The notes below the pieces were generated by a model. It made no database searches, was not told where the DNA came from, and saw only the letters and a list, made by a program, of their open reading frames with translations. Positions 35,467-44,026 of a DNA stretch of 64,000 nt are shown one piece after another. Source of the DNA: Rhodospirillales bacterium (GTDB lineage: Bacteria > Pseudomonadota > Alphaproteobacteria > Rhodospirillales > Defluviicoccaceae); the NCBI GenBank assembly GCA_016712595.1, contig JADJQT010000001.1:2353501-2417500 (forward strand), in the 5' to 3' direction. Every line of letters begins with the position of its first letter. Position 1 is the first letter of the stretch. The position numbers and the translations under genes were made by a program.

Positions 35467-38400
35467 GCGACGTCTCTTTCAGCAAGGAAGGGTCTGAGCG
35501 AAGTACAGAGTTCGGCAAACGTCACCGCGACCAGATCAACCAGCACCGTGACCGTCTCGGACTGATCCGCAACACTCGCGGCCTCGATGTCGGAGGCGAG
35601 ACGCCCGAGACGCTTCGCTCCCGCGGTCGTGGCGGCACCCTTGAGAGAATGGGCGGCGTTTCGCACCTGGGTCATGTCCGTGATCACCGCCCCGTCCAGA
35701 GCAGCGACCTGTCCTGAGGCATGATCAAGAAAACCCGCCATCGCGGCCTTGAGCTTGACGAGATCCCACTGGTAGATCGGTCCCAACTGCTCGAAGTCGA
35801 ACACATCCGGATCGATCTCGGGCAGATCGGGCCGAAGGGTGGATTCCCTTCGTCGCTGGGTGTCCCGCGCCGTTCCGGCGGTATCCGTGACCGCACGGCG
35901 TCCGTGCGCCCATTTCGCCAGGATTGAGACCAGTTCATTTGGATCGACGGGTTTGGCCAAGTGATCATCCATGCCCGCGGTCCGGCACTTTTCGCGATCC
36001 GCTTGCATGACATTCGCGGTCATGGCCACGATGGGAAGGCTGGCGTTCCCCAGCTTACGGATCTCGATTGTGGCGGCGACGCCGTCCATGACCGGCATCT
36101 GCATGTCCATGAGGATCAGGTCGTAAGCGCGATGTTTGACCTTTTCGACGGCGATCGCGCCGTTCTCGGCGATATCGACGATTACCCCCAAGTCTTCGAT
36201 AATTTCTTTGGCGACCTGCTGGTTAAATTCGTTGTCCTCGACCAACAGAACGCAAAGGCCCTTGAGTGCTTCCGGCACAGGTTCGGACGGCGCACTGTGG
36301 TAGGCATCGTTTTCGCCCCCTAACCGCCGATCATTCCCCAGGACCCGCATGGCAGCGTCGAACATCGCCGAGGAACTGACCGGCTTGACCAGAACCTCGT
36401 CAAAACCCGCCGCCTCGGCACCTTCGAGGATTTCCTCGCGACCGTAGGCCGTGACCATGACCAGTCGCGGGGAAGGGGCCAGGCGCAGCGCCTGGATCTT
36501 CTCGCCTGTCTCGAACCCATTGATCCCCGGCATTTGCCAGTCGACAAAGACGATATCAAACGGATCCGCCGCAGAAGCCCGCACCGCTTCGAGCGCCGCC
36601 TCACCCGAGGCAACCGCCTCGACACGGAAGGACATGGTGGAAAGGATATGTGCCAGGACCTCGCGCGCCTTTTCATTGTCATCGACGACGAGCATGTGGC
36701 GGCCGCGCAAGTCGGACCTCGGCATGGGGGCGCAAAGGGGCTCGCCTTTTCCCAGCCGCGCGGTGAACCAGAATGTCGAGCCTTCGCCGGGGATGCTGTC
36801 GACACCGGCTTCGCCGCCCATTAATTCAGCCAGCCGCTTCGAGATGACAAGACCGAGGCCGGTCCCGCCGTACTCGCGCGTCGTTGACGTATCTGCCTGC
36901 TGGAAGCTCTTGAACAGTCGGGATTTTTGCTCCTCGGTCAGGCCAATGCCGGTGTCACGAACCTCGAAGCGAAGCAGAACGGCGCCGCCGCAATCCTCGT
37001 CCATACGGACAGTAATGGCAATTTCGCCCTTCTCAGTAAACTTCACGGCGTTGCTGGCGAAATTTATAAGAATTTGCCCAAGCCGTAGCGGATCTCCAAT
37101 CAAGTGATTTGGAACATCGTCGAAAATATCAAAAATAAATTCTAGCCCTTTTGCCGTAGCCTTATCTGATACAAGGCTAGAAACATTCTCTAATACTTTG
37201 TCTATATAAATATCTGTGCATTCAAGTGAAAGTTTTCCCGCTTCGTTCTTAGAGAAGTCTAAAATATCATTTATGATTCCAAGCAGGTGACGGCCTGCTT
37301 GCTGGATTTTTTGCACGTAATCCGCCTGCCGTGCGTTCAGGCCACTCTTCAGGGCCAGATGTGCCATGCCAATGATAGCGTTCATCGGCGTGCGGATTTC
37401 ATGACTCATGTTCGCCATGAAATCCGCTTTGGCGCGCGACGCCGCTTCGGCCAACTCCTTGGCGTCCAGCGACGCCTGTTCGGCGCGCTTGAACAAGGTG
37501 ATATCGTGGAACGAGATCACCGTTCCGATCACCTGTCCGTTCTTACAAAACGGCGTGGTCGAATACTCGACCGGAAAGCTGGAGCCGTCCTTGCGCCACA
37601 GCACTTCATCGGACACCCGTCGCGGCTCACCGTCGAGGGCGGTGCGGTGGATGGCACACTCCTCAAGGGGGAAGGCACTTCCGTCTGGGCGCGCGTAGTG
37701 AATGAGCGCGTGCATCATCTGGCCGACGAGTTCGCCCGGCTCATAGCCGAGCAGGCGCGCACCGGCCGGATTGACGTAGGTGAGCTTGCCGCCAATCCGG
37801 ACCTTGAGGATGCCCTCGTTGACTGACGACAGGATCTGACGAAATCGGTCCTCCGCGTCGCGCCGAGCGATCGCCGCATGGCTCCAGGCCAGGCAAACGA
37901 TGCCGATCACCAGAAGACCGCCGAGGGCGACCGGCAGATGCTTTGGCTGCCAAAGGCTCATGACCGAGACGTGGGGGGTCGAGCTCAGAATGATCCACTT
38001 GACGTCATCCGCGTGAACGGACGAAACGCGCCCGTTGGCGGACAGAGCATCGGCGGGGAACAGGGTCTGAAACGTGTAATGCGCGCCGGTGAAATCGAAC
38101 TCTCCGTGTGGTGCCGACAGAATGTTCGGCCATACCGCGGCGGCAGTCCTGGCCATGGTCGTCTCACGACCGAACATGAATCCCCAAAGCTGATCGGTTG
38201 GTGCTCCGGCGAGCCAGTAACCCTCATTATTCAGCAATTGAATGGGCTCACTACCGGTCGAATGATTCCGATTGATATCTGCAATCAGCTCATCGGCGGA
38301 AATATTAACGATGATTATCCCGGCAGCGCCTTCTTCCACGTGACCGACCGGCATGGCTAGCCTCAGCATCGGCTTCCATGGCACCTCGATTTTTCCATTC

Positions 38401-38936
38401 TCGACATTGAGATCGATCGGCGAGACGTAAATTCCACCTTCGGACAGGCCAATAGAATTTTTGAAATAATACCGCTCCGCCTTGTTTTGCAATCGAGCAC
38501 CGTCGACGATGATCACCTCGTCACCCCGACGATCGACGCGGACGATTTCGTTGCCCAGCCGATCGATGTAACGAAGCTGGGCGATGAGCGGCTTTTCCGA
38601 AACGGTAATCACGAAATCCCGGATTAACCCGTTACGGGCCGCCGCGCTTCCAGAGGCCAACAGACGCAGATCTTCGCTCTGGGAAATGATTTTCAGATCA
38701 GCGGCATAGAGTCGCAGAGTTTGGCCAAACAGATCATGGGCGCGCCGCGTTGTCTCCTGAGCTGCAGCGCGCCGATGGCGGTTATCCAGGATAGCGTCAA
38801 AATATAATGAAGATTGCCAGATAATAATAAATGATGCAGAAACAGTTATGAATATCTGTAGAAATAATTTTACCTGCCTTATATCGATGCGATTTGAGGT
38901 ATTTTGCGATGAAATGGGCATTTCATTGCTCAACAA
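35463..38936 (-). CDS. Hybrid histidine kinase: sensor, PAS, HisKA, HATPase, two receivers, Hpt
   Basis: A 1157-residue multistep phosphorelay kinase. Membrane helices at about 22-42 and 333-353 flank a Cache-like periplasmic sensor. A PAS domain follows (360-485), then HisKA with the phospho-His near 512 (MANMSHEIRTPMNAI), an HATPase domain with N and G boxes (QILINFASNAVKFTEKG, TREYGGTGLGLVISKRL), receiver 1 (HMLVVDDNEKA, FVDWQMPG), receiver 2 (LLVEDNEFNQ, LILMDMQMPVMDG) and a C-terminal Hpt domain (NAAHSLKGAATTAG). This is the BarA/ArcB layout. The gene is co-transcribed with the downstream receiver protein. The 5' end and a stretch near 37100-37290 are AT-rich. Confidence 0.95.
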   Translation of the reverse strand: MLSNEMPISSQNTSNRIDIRQVKLFLQIFITVSASFIIIWQSSLYFDAILDNRHRRAAAQETTRRAHDLFGQTLRLYAADLKIISQSEDLRLLASGSAAARNGLIRDFVITVSEKPLIAQLRYIDRLGNEIVRVDRRGDEVIIVDGARLQNKAERYYFKNSIGLSEGGIYVSPIDLNVENGKIEVPWKPMLRLAMPVGHVEEGAAGIIIVNISADELIADINRNHSTGSEPIQLLNNEGYWLAGAPTDQLWGFMFGRETTMARTAAAVWPNILSAPHGEFDFTGAHYTFQTLFPADALSANGRVSSVHADDVKWIILSSTPHVSVMSLWQPKHLPVALGGLLVIGIVCLAWSHAAIARRDAEDRFRQILSSVNEGILKVRIGGKLTYVNPAGARLLGYEPGELVGQMMHALIHYARPDGSAFPLEECAIHRTALDGEPRRVSDEVLWRKDGSSFPVEYSTTPFCKNGQVIGTVISFHDITLFKRAEQASLDAKELAEAASRAKADFMANMSHEIRTPMNAIIGMAHLALKSGLNARQADYVQKIQQAGRHLLGIINDILDFSKNEAGKLSLECTDIYIDKVLENVSSLVSDKATAKGLEFIFDIFDDVPNHLIGDPLRLGQILINFASNAVKFTEKGEIAITVRMDEDCGGAVLLRFEVRDTGIGLTEEQKSRLFKSFQQADTSTTREYGGTGLGLVISKRLAELMGGEAGVDSIPGEGSTFWFTARLGKGEPLCAPMPRSDLRGRHMLVVDDNEKAREVLAHILSTMSFRVEAVASGEAALEAVRASAADPFDIVFVDWQMPGINGFETGEKIQALRLAPSPRLVMVTAYGREEILEGAEAAGFDEVLVKPVSSSAMFDAAMRVLGNDRRLGGENDAYHSAPSEPVPEALKGLCVLLVEDNEFNQQVAKEIIEDLGVIVDIAENGAIAVEKVKHRAYDLILMDMQMPVMDGVAATIEIRKLGNASLPIVAMTANVMQADREKCRTAGMDDHLAKPVDPNELVSILAKWAHGRRAVTDTAGTARDTQRRRESTLRPDLPEIDPDVFDFEQLGPIYQWDLVKLKAAMAGFLDHASGQVAALDGAVITDMTQVRNAAHSLKGAATTAGAKRLGRLASDIEAASVADQSETVTVLVDLVAVTFAELCTSLRPFLAERDVA

Positions 38937-39386
38937 ACTATAGTGTGGCGCGAACGTCGTGCAGATGCATCACGGCTATCGCAATTTAACCGAGGCCATA
39001 TTTTTGCTCGAGTGAAGGCAGTAGCCCAGGTGCAACCATCGTCGATGCTGCGCTGACACCCCCAAAGGGCGCGCGATCTCCCACCGTCGCAAGACAGCGA
39101 CTTCGACAGATACTGGCGCGCAAGGCGGAGCATAGAACGCCACATGAACATTCCCCGGTCGCGAACATGCGGCTAAGGTTAAGCGGCGCTGATTAACAAA
39201 CGATTATTTCCGCGCGGAATGGCGACCGTCGGCGGTGTCAGAACGAGATGCCGACGCAGACACTCCCGTATGGGAGGTGAAACGGTGCGAGGGCAGGGGG
39301 CTGGCGTCTTGTGCGGCGGTGCTATTCTGCAGCCGCTGTTCGGCAACCTGCCGGACAGCGGCTTCTATCGACGTCTGAGCGCGGCG
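38937..39386. other. 450-bp gap upstream of the hybrid kinase
   Basis: No coding frame looks real on either strand; the open frames have shadow-like composition. The part next to 38937 must contain the kinase promoter (minus strand), but no clear -35/-10 pair stands out. Bases 39300-39386 run into the 3' side of the Asp/Arg-rich protein gene. Confidence 0.5.
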
Positions 39387-39956
39387 TCAGTGGTGTGACT
39401 GGTGCTGATCGAGATTGTCCTGCCGGACCGTGCGTGCCCAGCGATCATGACCGGCCTGCTGGCGGTCAGTGTGCATTTCGTTCCGGTCGGCGCCCAGTTC
39501 GTGTTGCTGAGCGGCAGTATCACGCATGTCCTGATGGATCGCCGCCTGATCGCCTTGCATCGCCTTCCGTTCGGCGTTGGCTCCGGCCTTATTGCCGGTC
39601 GCGAGATCGTGCTGGTAGGTCCGGTCGTCATGCATCCATTGCTGGTCGCTCTGGCGAATTTGTTGCCGATCTTCGCGAATATTGCTGCGGTCTTTTGCAA
39701 GGTCGCGCTCATCGCTGCTGATCGACTGCCGATCGCTTTTCAGGCTGTGATTGAGGTCCTCGATTTGCGCGTGATCGCCCTTCGACGTCCATCCCGGCGC
39801 GCCAGCAGCAGGCGACGGCATGGTTGTTGCTGATGGAAGGGGCGATGCGGGCGGAGAGGGAGACGTTGTCTGGGCAATTGCCGCCCCGGCGGACAGAAGC
39901 CCAAGGCTGACAATACTCACCGCCAGTTTATAGCGTACCATCTTGATGACTGTCAT
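39387..39956 (-). CDS. Exported Asp/Arg/Gln-rich helical protein
   Basis: A 189-residue precursor with a signal peptide (VRYKLAVSIVSLGLLSAG, cleavage after AIAQ), a Pro/Ser/Thr-rich linker, and then about 120 residues very rich in Asp, Arg, Gln and His. This part is a chain of degenerate seven-residue units of the form D-R-x-x-I/L-x-x (SDRQSISSDERDLAKD, RSNIREDRQQIRQSD), ending in NLDQHQSHH. It should form long charged helices in the periplasm. There are no Cys residues. The family is unknown to me. The start may also be the ATG five codons later. GGAGTGAG lies upstream of the first ATG. Confidence 0.72.
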   Translation of the reverse strand: MTVIKMVRYKLAVSIVSLGLLSAGAAIAQTTSPSPPASPLPSATTMPSPAAGAPGWTSKGDHAQIEDLNHSLKSDRQSISSDERDLAKDRSNIREDRQQIRQSDQQWMHDDRTYQHDLATGNKAGANAERKAMQGDQAAIHQDMRDTAAQQHELGADRNEMHTDRQQAGHDRWARTVRQDNLDQHQSHH

Positions 39957-40158
39957 CGCAACTCACTCCGTCTTCGATCGCGACGTTTCGTGATCGAAAT
40001 CGAAGCAAAAGCTAGTCGTCGCGAAGGGCGGTTCCAAATTAAGGATTGTTAAGCACACTCTATCGTTTTCGGTTGGTTTTTTTAATTGTGTCAATAATAT
40101 GATGTAAACGTACTTTGATGTCGAGGAAATATACCTTTCCTATTGGGACGATCGGCAT

Positions 40159-40863
40159 ATGAAAACAAACACTCCCCACTTCGTTTGCCAAATTTGCGGA
40201 ATATCGAAGCGTGCAGTCGAGATGATCCCGGCCGAGCTGGTTCGAGAAACCATCGCCGCACAGATACGACTTACCCATCCGAATTGGTCGGTAAATGGTT
40301 ATATCTGCCGTTCGGATCTAAACCAGTTCCGGGCATCCTATATTCAATCGCTTATCGAGCGTGAAAAAGGTGAACTCTCGATCATAGAACGTGATGTGCT
40401 CAACAGCCTTAACCAACGTGAATTGCTCGCTACGAATGTTGATGAAGATTTTCAGAAAAACCGGACCGTGGGGGATATGTGGTCCGACAGGATTGCCTCG
40501 TTTGGAGGAAGTTGGCGATTCATTTTCTTGTTTTTTGGCTTCATGCTATTGTGGATGATAATCAATAGTGCCGCTCTCATCACGCATGCATTCGATCCCT
40601 ATCCTTACATTTTCCTCAACCTGGTTCTTTCGTGCGTAGCTGCGGTGCAGGCGCCGATCATCATGATGAGCCAGAATCGTCAGGAGGCGAGGGATCGCAT
40701 GCGCTCAGAAAATGATTATAAAGTAAACCTCAAGGCAGAACTTGAAATTCGTCAACTACACGAGAAGATTGACCACCTACTGTCAAATCAATGGGAACGG
40801 CTTGTTGAGATTCAGCAAATTCAGATCGAACTCATGGATGAAATGGTAAAGCGTCGACCGTAA
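40159..40863 (+). CDS. DUF1003 membrane protein
   Basis: A 234-residue protein. The N-terminus has FVCQICGISK and later GYICRSDL, the Cys-containing part common in DUF1003 proteins. Two membrane helices lie near residues 117-135 (FIFLFFGFMLLWMIIN) and 150-170 (FLNLVLSCVAAVQAPIIMM), the latter with the family pattern AAxQAPIIMMSQNRQ. The tail is a charged coiled coil (LKAELEIRQLHEKIDHLL). The function of DUF1003 is not established. The gene is distinctly AT-rich compared with its neighbours, which suggests transfer. The ribosome-binding site is weak. Confidence 0.9.
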   Translation: MKTNTPHFVCQICGISKRAVEMIPAELVRETIAAQIRLTHPNWSVNGYICRSDLNQFRASYIQSLIEREKGELSIIERDVLNSLNQRELLATNVDEDFQKNRTVGDMWSDRIASFGGSWRFIFLFFGFMLLWMIINSAALITHAFDPYPYIFLNLVLSCVAAVQAPIIMMSQNRQEARDRMRSENDYKVNLKAELEIRQLHEKIDHLLSNQWERLVEIQQIQIELMDEMVKRRP

Positions 40864-40995
40864 AGGTTGGCAAATCACCATGAGAATTTTTTGCAGCGTA
40901 GATGTCGTTTTCGAACGCGCTCCAGATGAGAGGAAACAGCAAACGTGGCCCGCGGGTGCCAAGGAGCCCGGTGAGCGGCGCGGCAATGAAGCGGA

Positions 40996-42102
40996 TCAAG
41001 GCCGGCGCGCCGCGACGTCCTCGGCAATGGCCAGGGAGGCGGTGAGTCCGGGGGATTCGATGCCGAAGAGGTTGATGAGCCCGGGGATGTTGTGGACGTG
41101 CGGGTCCTGAATGACGAAGTCGCACGGTGGCGTCTGCGGCGATTGCAGCTTGGGGCGGACACCGGCGTAGTCCGGAGTAAGGGCATCGTCCGGCAGGTCG
41201 GGCCAGTAGCGGCGGATGCTGGCATAGAAGCGCTCAGCGCGCCCGGCGTCGACACGGTAATCGACGACGTCGATCCACTCGGCATCAGGGCCGAAGCGGC
41301 CGCGCCCGGCGAGATCGCGCGTGTAGTGCAGGCCGATGCTGGCATGGTCCGGCGGCGGATAGACGAGCCGGCGGAACGGCGGAGAGGCGTTAAGCGAGAA
41401 GTAGCTGCCCTTCGAATAGTAAAGCCGAGGTACGAGCCCGGGTGGAAAGCCATCAAGGGATCGCGCCACGCCCTGAGCACCGAGGCCGGCAGCGTTGATC
41501 ACCGTCCGGCAGGCAAGGCCAATCTCCGCTCCGTCGTTGGCGACGCGCAAGCGGATGCCATTCTCACCGACGCTGCCGCCGATAACCTTCGCGCAAAACG
41601 CGAAGTTCGCACCATAAGCTTCTGCTACTCCTTTCAGGCTGAGCATATAGCCGTGGCTGTCGAAGATGCCCGTCGACGGCGAGAGCAGTGCCTGCCGGCA
41701 GATCAATGCCGGCTCCAGCCCCCGGGCCTCCTTGCCGGACAGGCGGCGAAGGTCATCGACGCCGTTGGCCCGCGCGCGGGCCTCGACCTCGTCGAGCTGG
41801 ATGATCTCGGCGTCGTCGGTGGCGATGACCAGCTTCTCGCAGCGCAGGTGATCGACGCCGTGCTCCGCAAGATAACGGTAGAGCAGGTCGCGCCCCCGGC
41901 GGCAGAGACGTGCCTTGAGGCTGCCGGTGGGATAATAGAGGCCCGCATGCATCACCTCGGAGTTGCGCGAACTTGTCACCGTCCCGAAGGTCTCGGCCGC
42001 CTCGAGCACCAGGACCTCGCGCCCCTCGGTGGCGAGGGCGCGCGCCACCGCCAGTCCGACGGCGCCCGCGCCGATGATCACTGCATCGCAACGCTCGTCC
42101 AT
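40996..42102 (-). CDS. FAD-dependent oxidoreductase (L-2-hydroxyglutarate oxidase-like)
   Basis: A 368-residue DAO-family flavoenzyme. The dinucleotide-binding fold is at the start (DAVIIGAGAVGLAVARAL, then VLVLEAAE), followed by TSSRNSEVMHAGLYYPTGSL, which is close to LhgO-type enzymes that oxidise L-2-hydroxyglutarate or related 2-hydroxy acids. Later motifs are TVINAAGLGAQGVA, GSYFSLN, GVRPKLQ and the end LFGIESPGLTASLAIAEDVA. The ATG at 42102 has a strong GAGGAGAAAG site; the open frame further upstream is ignored. The substrate is inferred from family likeness only. Confidence 0.88.
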   Translation of the reverse strand: MDERCDAVIIGAGAVGLAVARALATEGREVLVLEAAETFGTVTSSRNSEVMHAGLYYPTGSLKARLCRRGRDLLYRYLAEHGVDHLRCEKLVIATDDAEIIQLDEVEARARANGVDDLRRLSGKEARGLEPALICRQALLSPSTGIFDSHGYMLSLKGVAEAYGANFAFCAKVIGGSVGENGIRLRVANDGAEIGLACRTVINAAGLGAQGVARSLDGFPPGLVPRLYYSKGSYFSLNASPPFRRLVYPPPDHASIGLHYTRDLAGRGRFGPDAEWIDVVDYRVDAGRAERFYASIRRYWPDLPDDALTPDYAGVRPKLQSPQTPPCDFVIQDPHVHNIPGLINLFGIESPGLTASLAIAEDVAARRP

Positions 42103-42222
42103 TCTTTCTCCTCGAACTGCCGCAGCACGCGCGCGGACGTGGCCAGCCTGCCCGCAACGACGTTCCGGAGCTTTGGGAACATCCTTAGATAATCGCCCCA
42201 TCCTCGCTATGTTAGAGGGGAA

Positions 42223-42969
42223 ATGAAAGCAGCTGAGGGCGATGGTCGATCGGTGATGGCGGAGCGGAACACACCCTTGATCCGCGATGGCGGCGAGCGC
42301 GACGTCGCGGCGTTTCTCGAGGCGCTGGCGCGTACACCGTCGCGCGGTGACGGTGCCGGGAAGGGGCGGCTACTGTTTGGGCTCGACGCCACCGGCAGCC
42401 GCCAGCAGACCTGGGATCGCGCCGCGCGCCTGCAGGCAGAGATGTTCCTCGCCGCCGCCGGTTGCGGCGGCCTTGTGATGCAGATCTGCTTTTATCGCGG
42501 GTTCGGGGAGTTCCGTGTCGGCCGCTGGACAGAGGACGGCGGCGCCTTGGTGCGGATGATGTCTGCGGTCGCCTGTCGCGCCGGAGAAACCCAGATTATC
42601 AAGGTGTTGGAGCACGCGCTGAATGTAGCTAGGCATGAACGTCTGGCCGCGGTCGTCTTCGTCGGCGATTGCTGCGAAGAGAGCATCGACCGTCTGGCTG
42701 GACGGGCGGGCGAACTCGGACTTTTGGGTGTACCGGCATTCATGTTCCACGAGGGAGACGACGCGCACGCCGCAACCGTCTTTCGCGAAGTCGCGCGGCT
42801 CTCCGGTGGCGCCTACTGCCAGTTCGATTCGTCCAGCGCCGAGGTGCTGAAGGACCTGCTTTGCGCGGTCGCGGTGTTTGCCGCCGGTGGTCGCCAGGCG
42901 CTCGACCGGCTGGCGATCACCGGCGGTGAGGCTGTCCGGCGCATCGCGCACCAGATGCAGCGCCGCTAG
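42223..42969 (+). CDS. VWA-like protein upstream of a DnaJ-domain protein
   Basis: A 248-residue protein. The middle reads LLFGLDATGSRQQTWDRAAR with the D-x-T/S-x-S start of a von Willebrand A metal site, then AAVVFVGDCCEESIDRLAG and LGVPAFMFHEGDD, consistent with a VWA fold. Related proteins occur next to membrane DnaJ-like genes in alphaproteobacteria. There is no signal peptide. The ATG at 42223 follows AGAGGGGAA closely. Four bases separate its stop from the next gene, so the two form an operon. A role with the J-protein is inferred from this position only. Confidence 0.72.
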   Translation: MKAAEGDGRSVMAERNTPLIRDGGERDVAAFLEALARTPSRGDGAGKGRLLFGLDATGSRQQTWDRAARLQAEMFLAAAGCGGLVMQICFYRGFGEFRVGRWTEDGGALVRMMSAVACRAGETQIIKVLEHALNVARHERLAAVVFVGDCCEESIDRLAGRAGELGLLGVPAFMFHEGDDAHAATVFREVARLSGGAYCQFDSSSAEVLKDLLCAVAVFAAGGRQALDRLAITGGEAVRRIAHQMQRR

Positions 42970-42973
42970 TGCG

Positions 42974-43765
42974 ATGCTGCCCATGCTGCTCGCCGGCATC
43001 GCGCTGCTCGCCGGCTGTCTGCTCTTACTCAATTGGATTGGCACTGCGGACCTGCGGACGCTGACGTCGGTCGCCAAGACCGCTGCCGTCGCCGTGCTGG
43101 TGATCATCGCCATCGTGCTGACGATGAGCGGGCGGATTGGCTGGATTATCGGCCTTGCGCCTTTCGCCGTGCCGCTGTTTTTCCGCTGGCGTGCTCGCGG
43201 CGGCAGTTTCGGAGATCTGTTCGGCCAGACCCAAGGACTCCCCGGAGGATCCACCGGTGGTCGGACGACGCGAACGCGCAGCCGGTTTCTCGACATGCAT
43301 CTCGATCACGACAGCGGTGCCGTCGACGGATCGGTGCTCGACGGCGCCTACGCGGGACGCATGCTGAATGCGATGAGTCTCGATGAAGTCCTTGATCTTT
43401 GCCGGTTTCTGCGTCAGGAGGACCAGCCCTCGTCCTTGCTGATCGAGGCGTACCTCGATCGGCGCAAGCCGGATTGGCGCACAGCGGGTGACGGCACGGC
43501 CGAGGCAGGCGGAGCGGACGGTGAACGAACAGGCGCCGAAGCCAACCAAGGCGGGCGGCAGGAGAGCGGTGCCGCGAAGGCGATGAGCCGAGAAGAGGCA
43601 TACCGCATCCTCGGGCTCGCGCCCGGAGCCGCGGACGCGGAGATCCGCGCGGCGCATCGCCACCTGATCGCCAGTGTGCATCCCGATCGCGGCGGCTCGG
43701 CGTTTCTCGCGGCTCAGGTGAACATGGCGCGTGACTTGCTTCTCCGGAAACGCGCATCGCGCTGA
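42974..43765 (+). CDS. Membrane-anchored protein with C-terminal J domain
   Basis: A 263-residue protein. Two or three hydrophobic helices at the N-terminus (LPMLLAGIALLAGCLLLLN, then AVAVLVIIAIVLTMSG and WIIGLAPFAVPLFF) anchor it in the inner membrane. A middle part contains MSLDEVLDLCRFLRQED. The last 65 residues form a J domain: SREEAYRILGLAPGAADAE and the HPDRGG motif required to stimulate a DnaK-type ATPase. The topology resembles TIM14-like or DjlA-like co-chaperones. The ATG at 42974 lies 4 bases after the VWA-like gene. The client is unknown. Confidence 0.87.
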   Translation: MLPMLLAGIALLAGCLLLLNWIGTADLRTLTSVAKTAAVAVLVIIAIVLTMSGRIGWIIGLAPFAVPLFFRWRARGGSFGDLFGQTQGLPGGSTGGRTTRTRSRFLDMHLDHDSGAVDGSVLDGAYAGRMLNAMSLDEVLDLCRFLRQEDQPSSLLIEAYLDRRKPDWRTAGDGTAEAGGADGERTGAEANQGGRQESGAAKAMSREEAYRILGLAPGAADAEIRAAHRHLIASVHPDRGGSAFLAAQVNMARDLLLRKRASR

Positions 43766-44026
43766 ATTCCACCTACGATTCGGCATCGTTATTGACCAGA
43801 TGCTCGCAATCCGGATACTTCCGGGATGGTTAATTCACGTGTGCTGCGCGAAGCAGTGGCGGCGCGCTGGCAGGTGTGCTATTCGCCCGCCGGTCTGCCG
43901 GTGTCGCCGCCGCTTGCCGATCCGGCTGGCGCGGGCGCACCAGCATCACGCTGCAGCACGACGCGAGGCTCGTCCTTGTCCCGCCCATTTCCCGGGTTGT
44001 CCCGCTGATAATCGAGAGGTCGATCA

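Noticed and set aside
39311..39833. Plus-strand frames opposite the Asp/Arg-rich protein
   Set aside because: One has a hydrophobic look (LLAVSVHFVPVG), but the minus frame has a signal peptide, a ribosome-binding site and a repeat pattern, so the plus frames are the complement of an Asp/Gln-rich gene.
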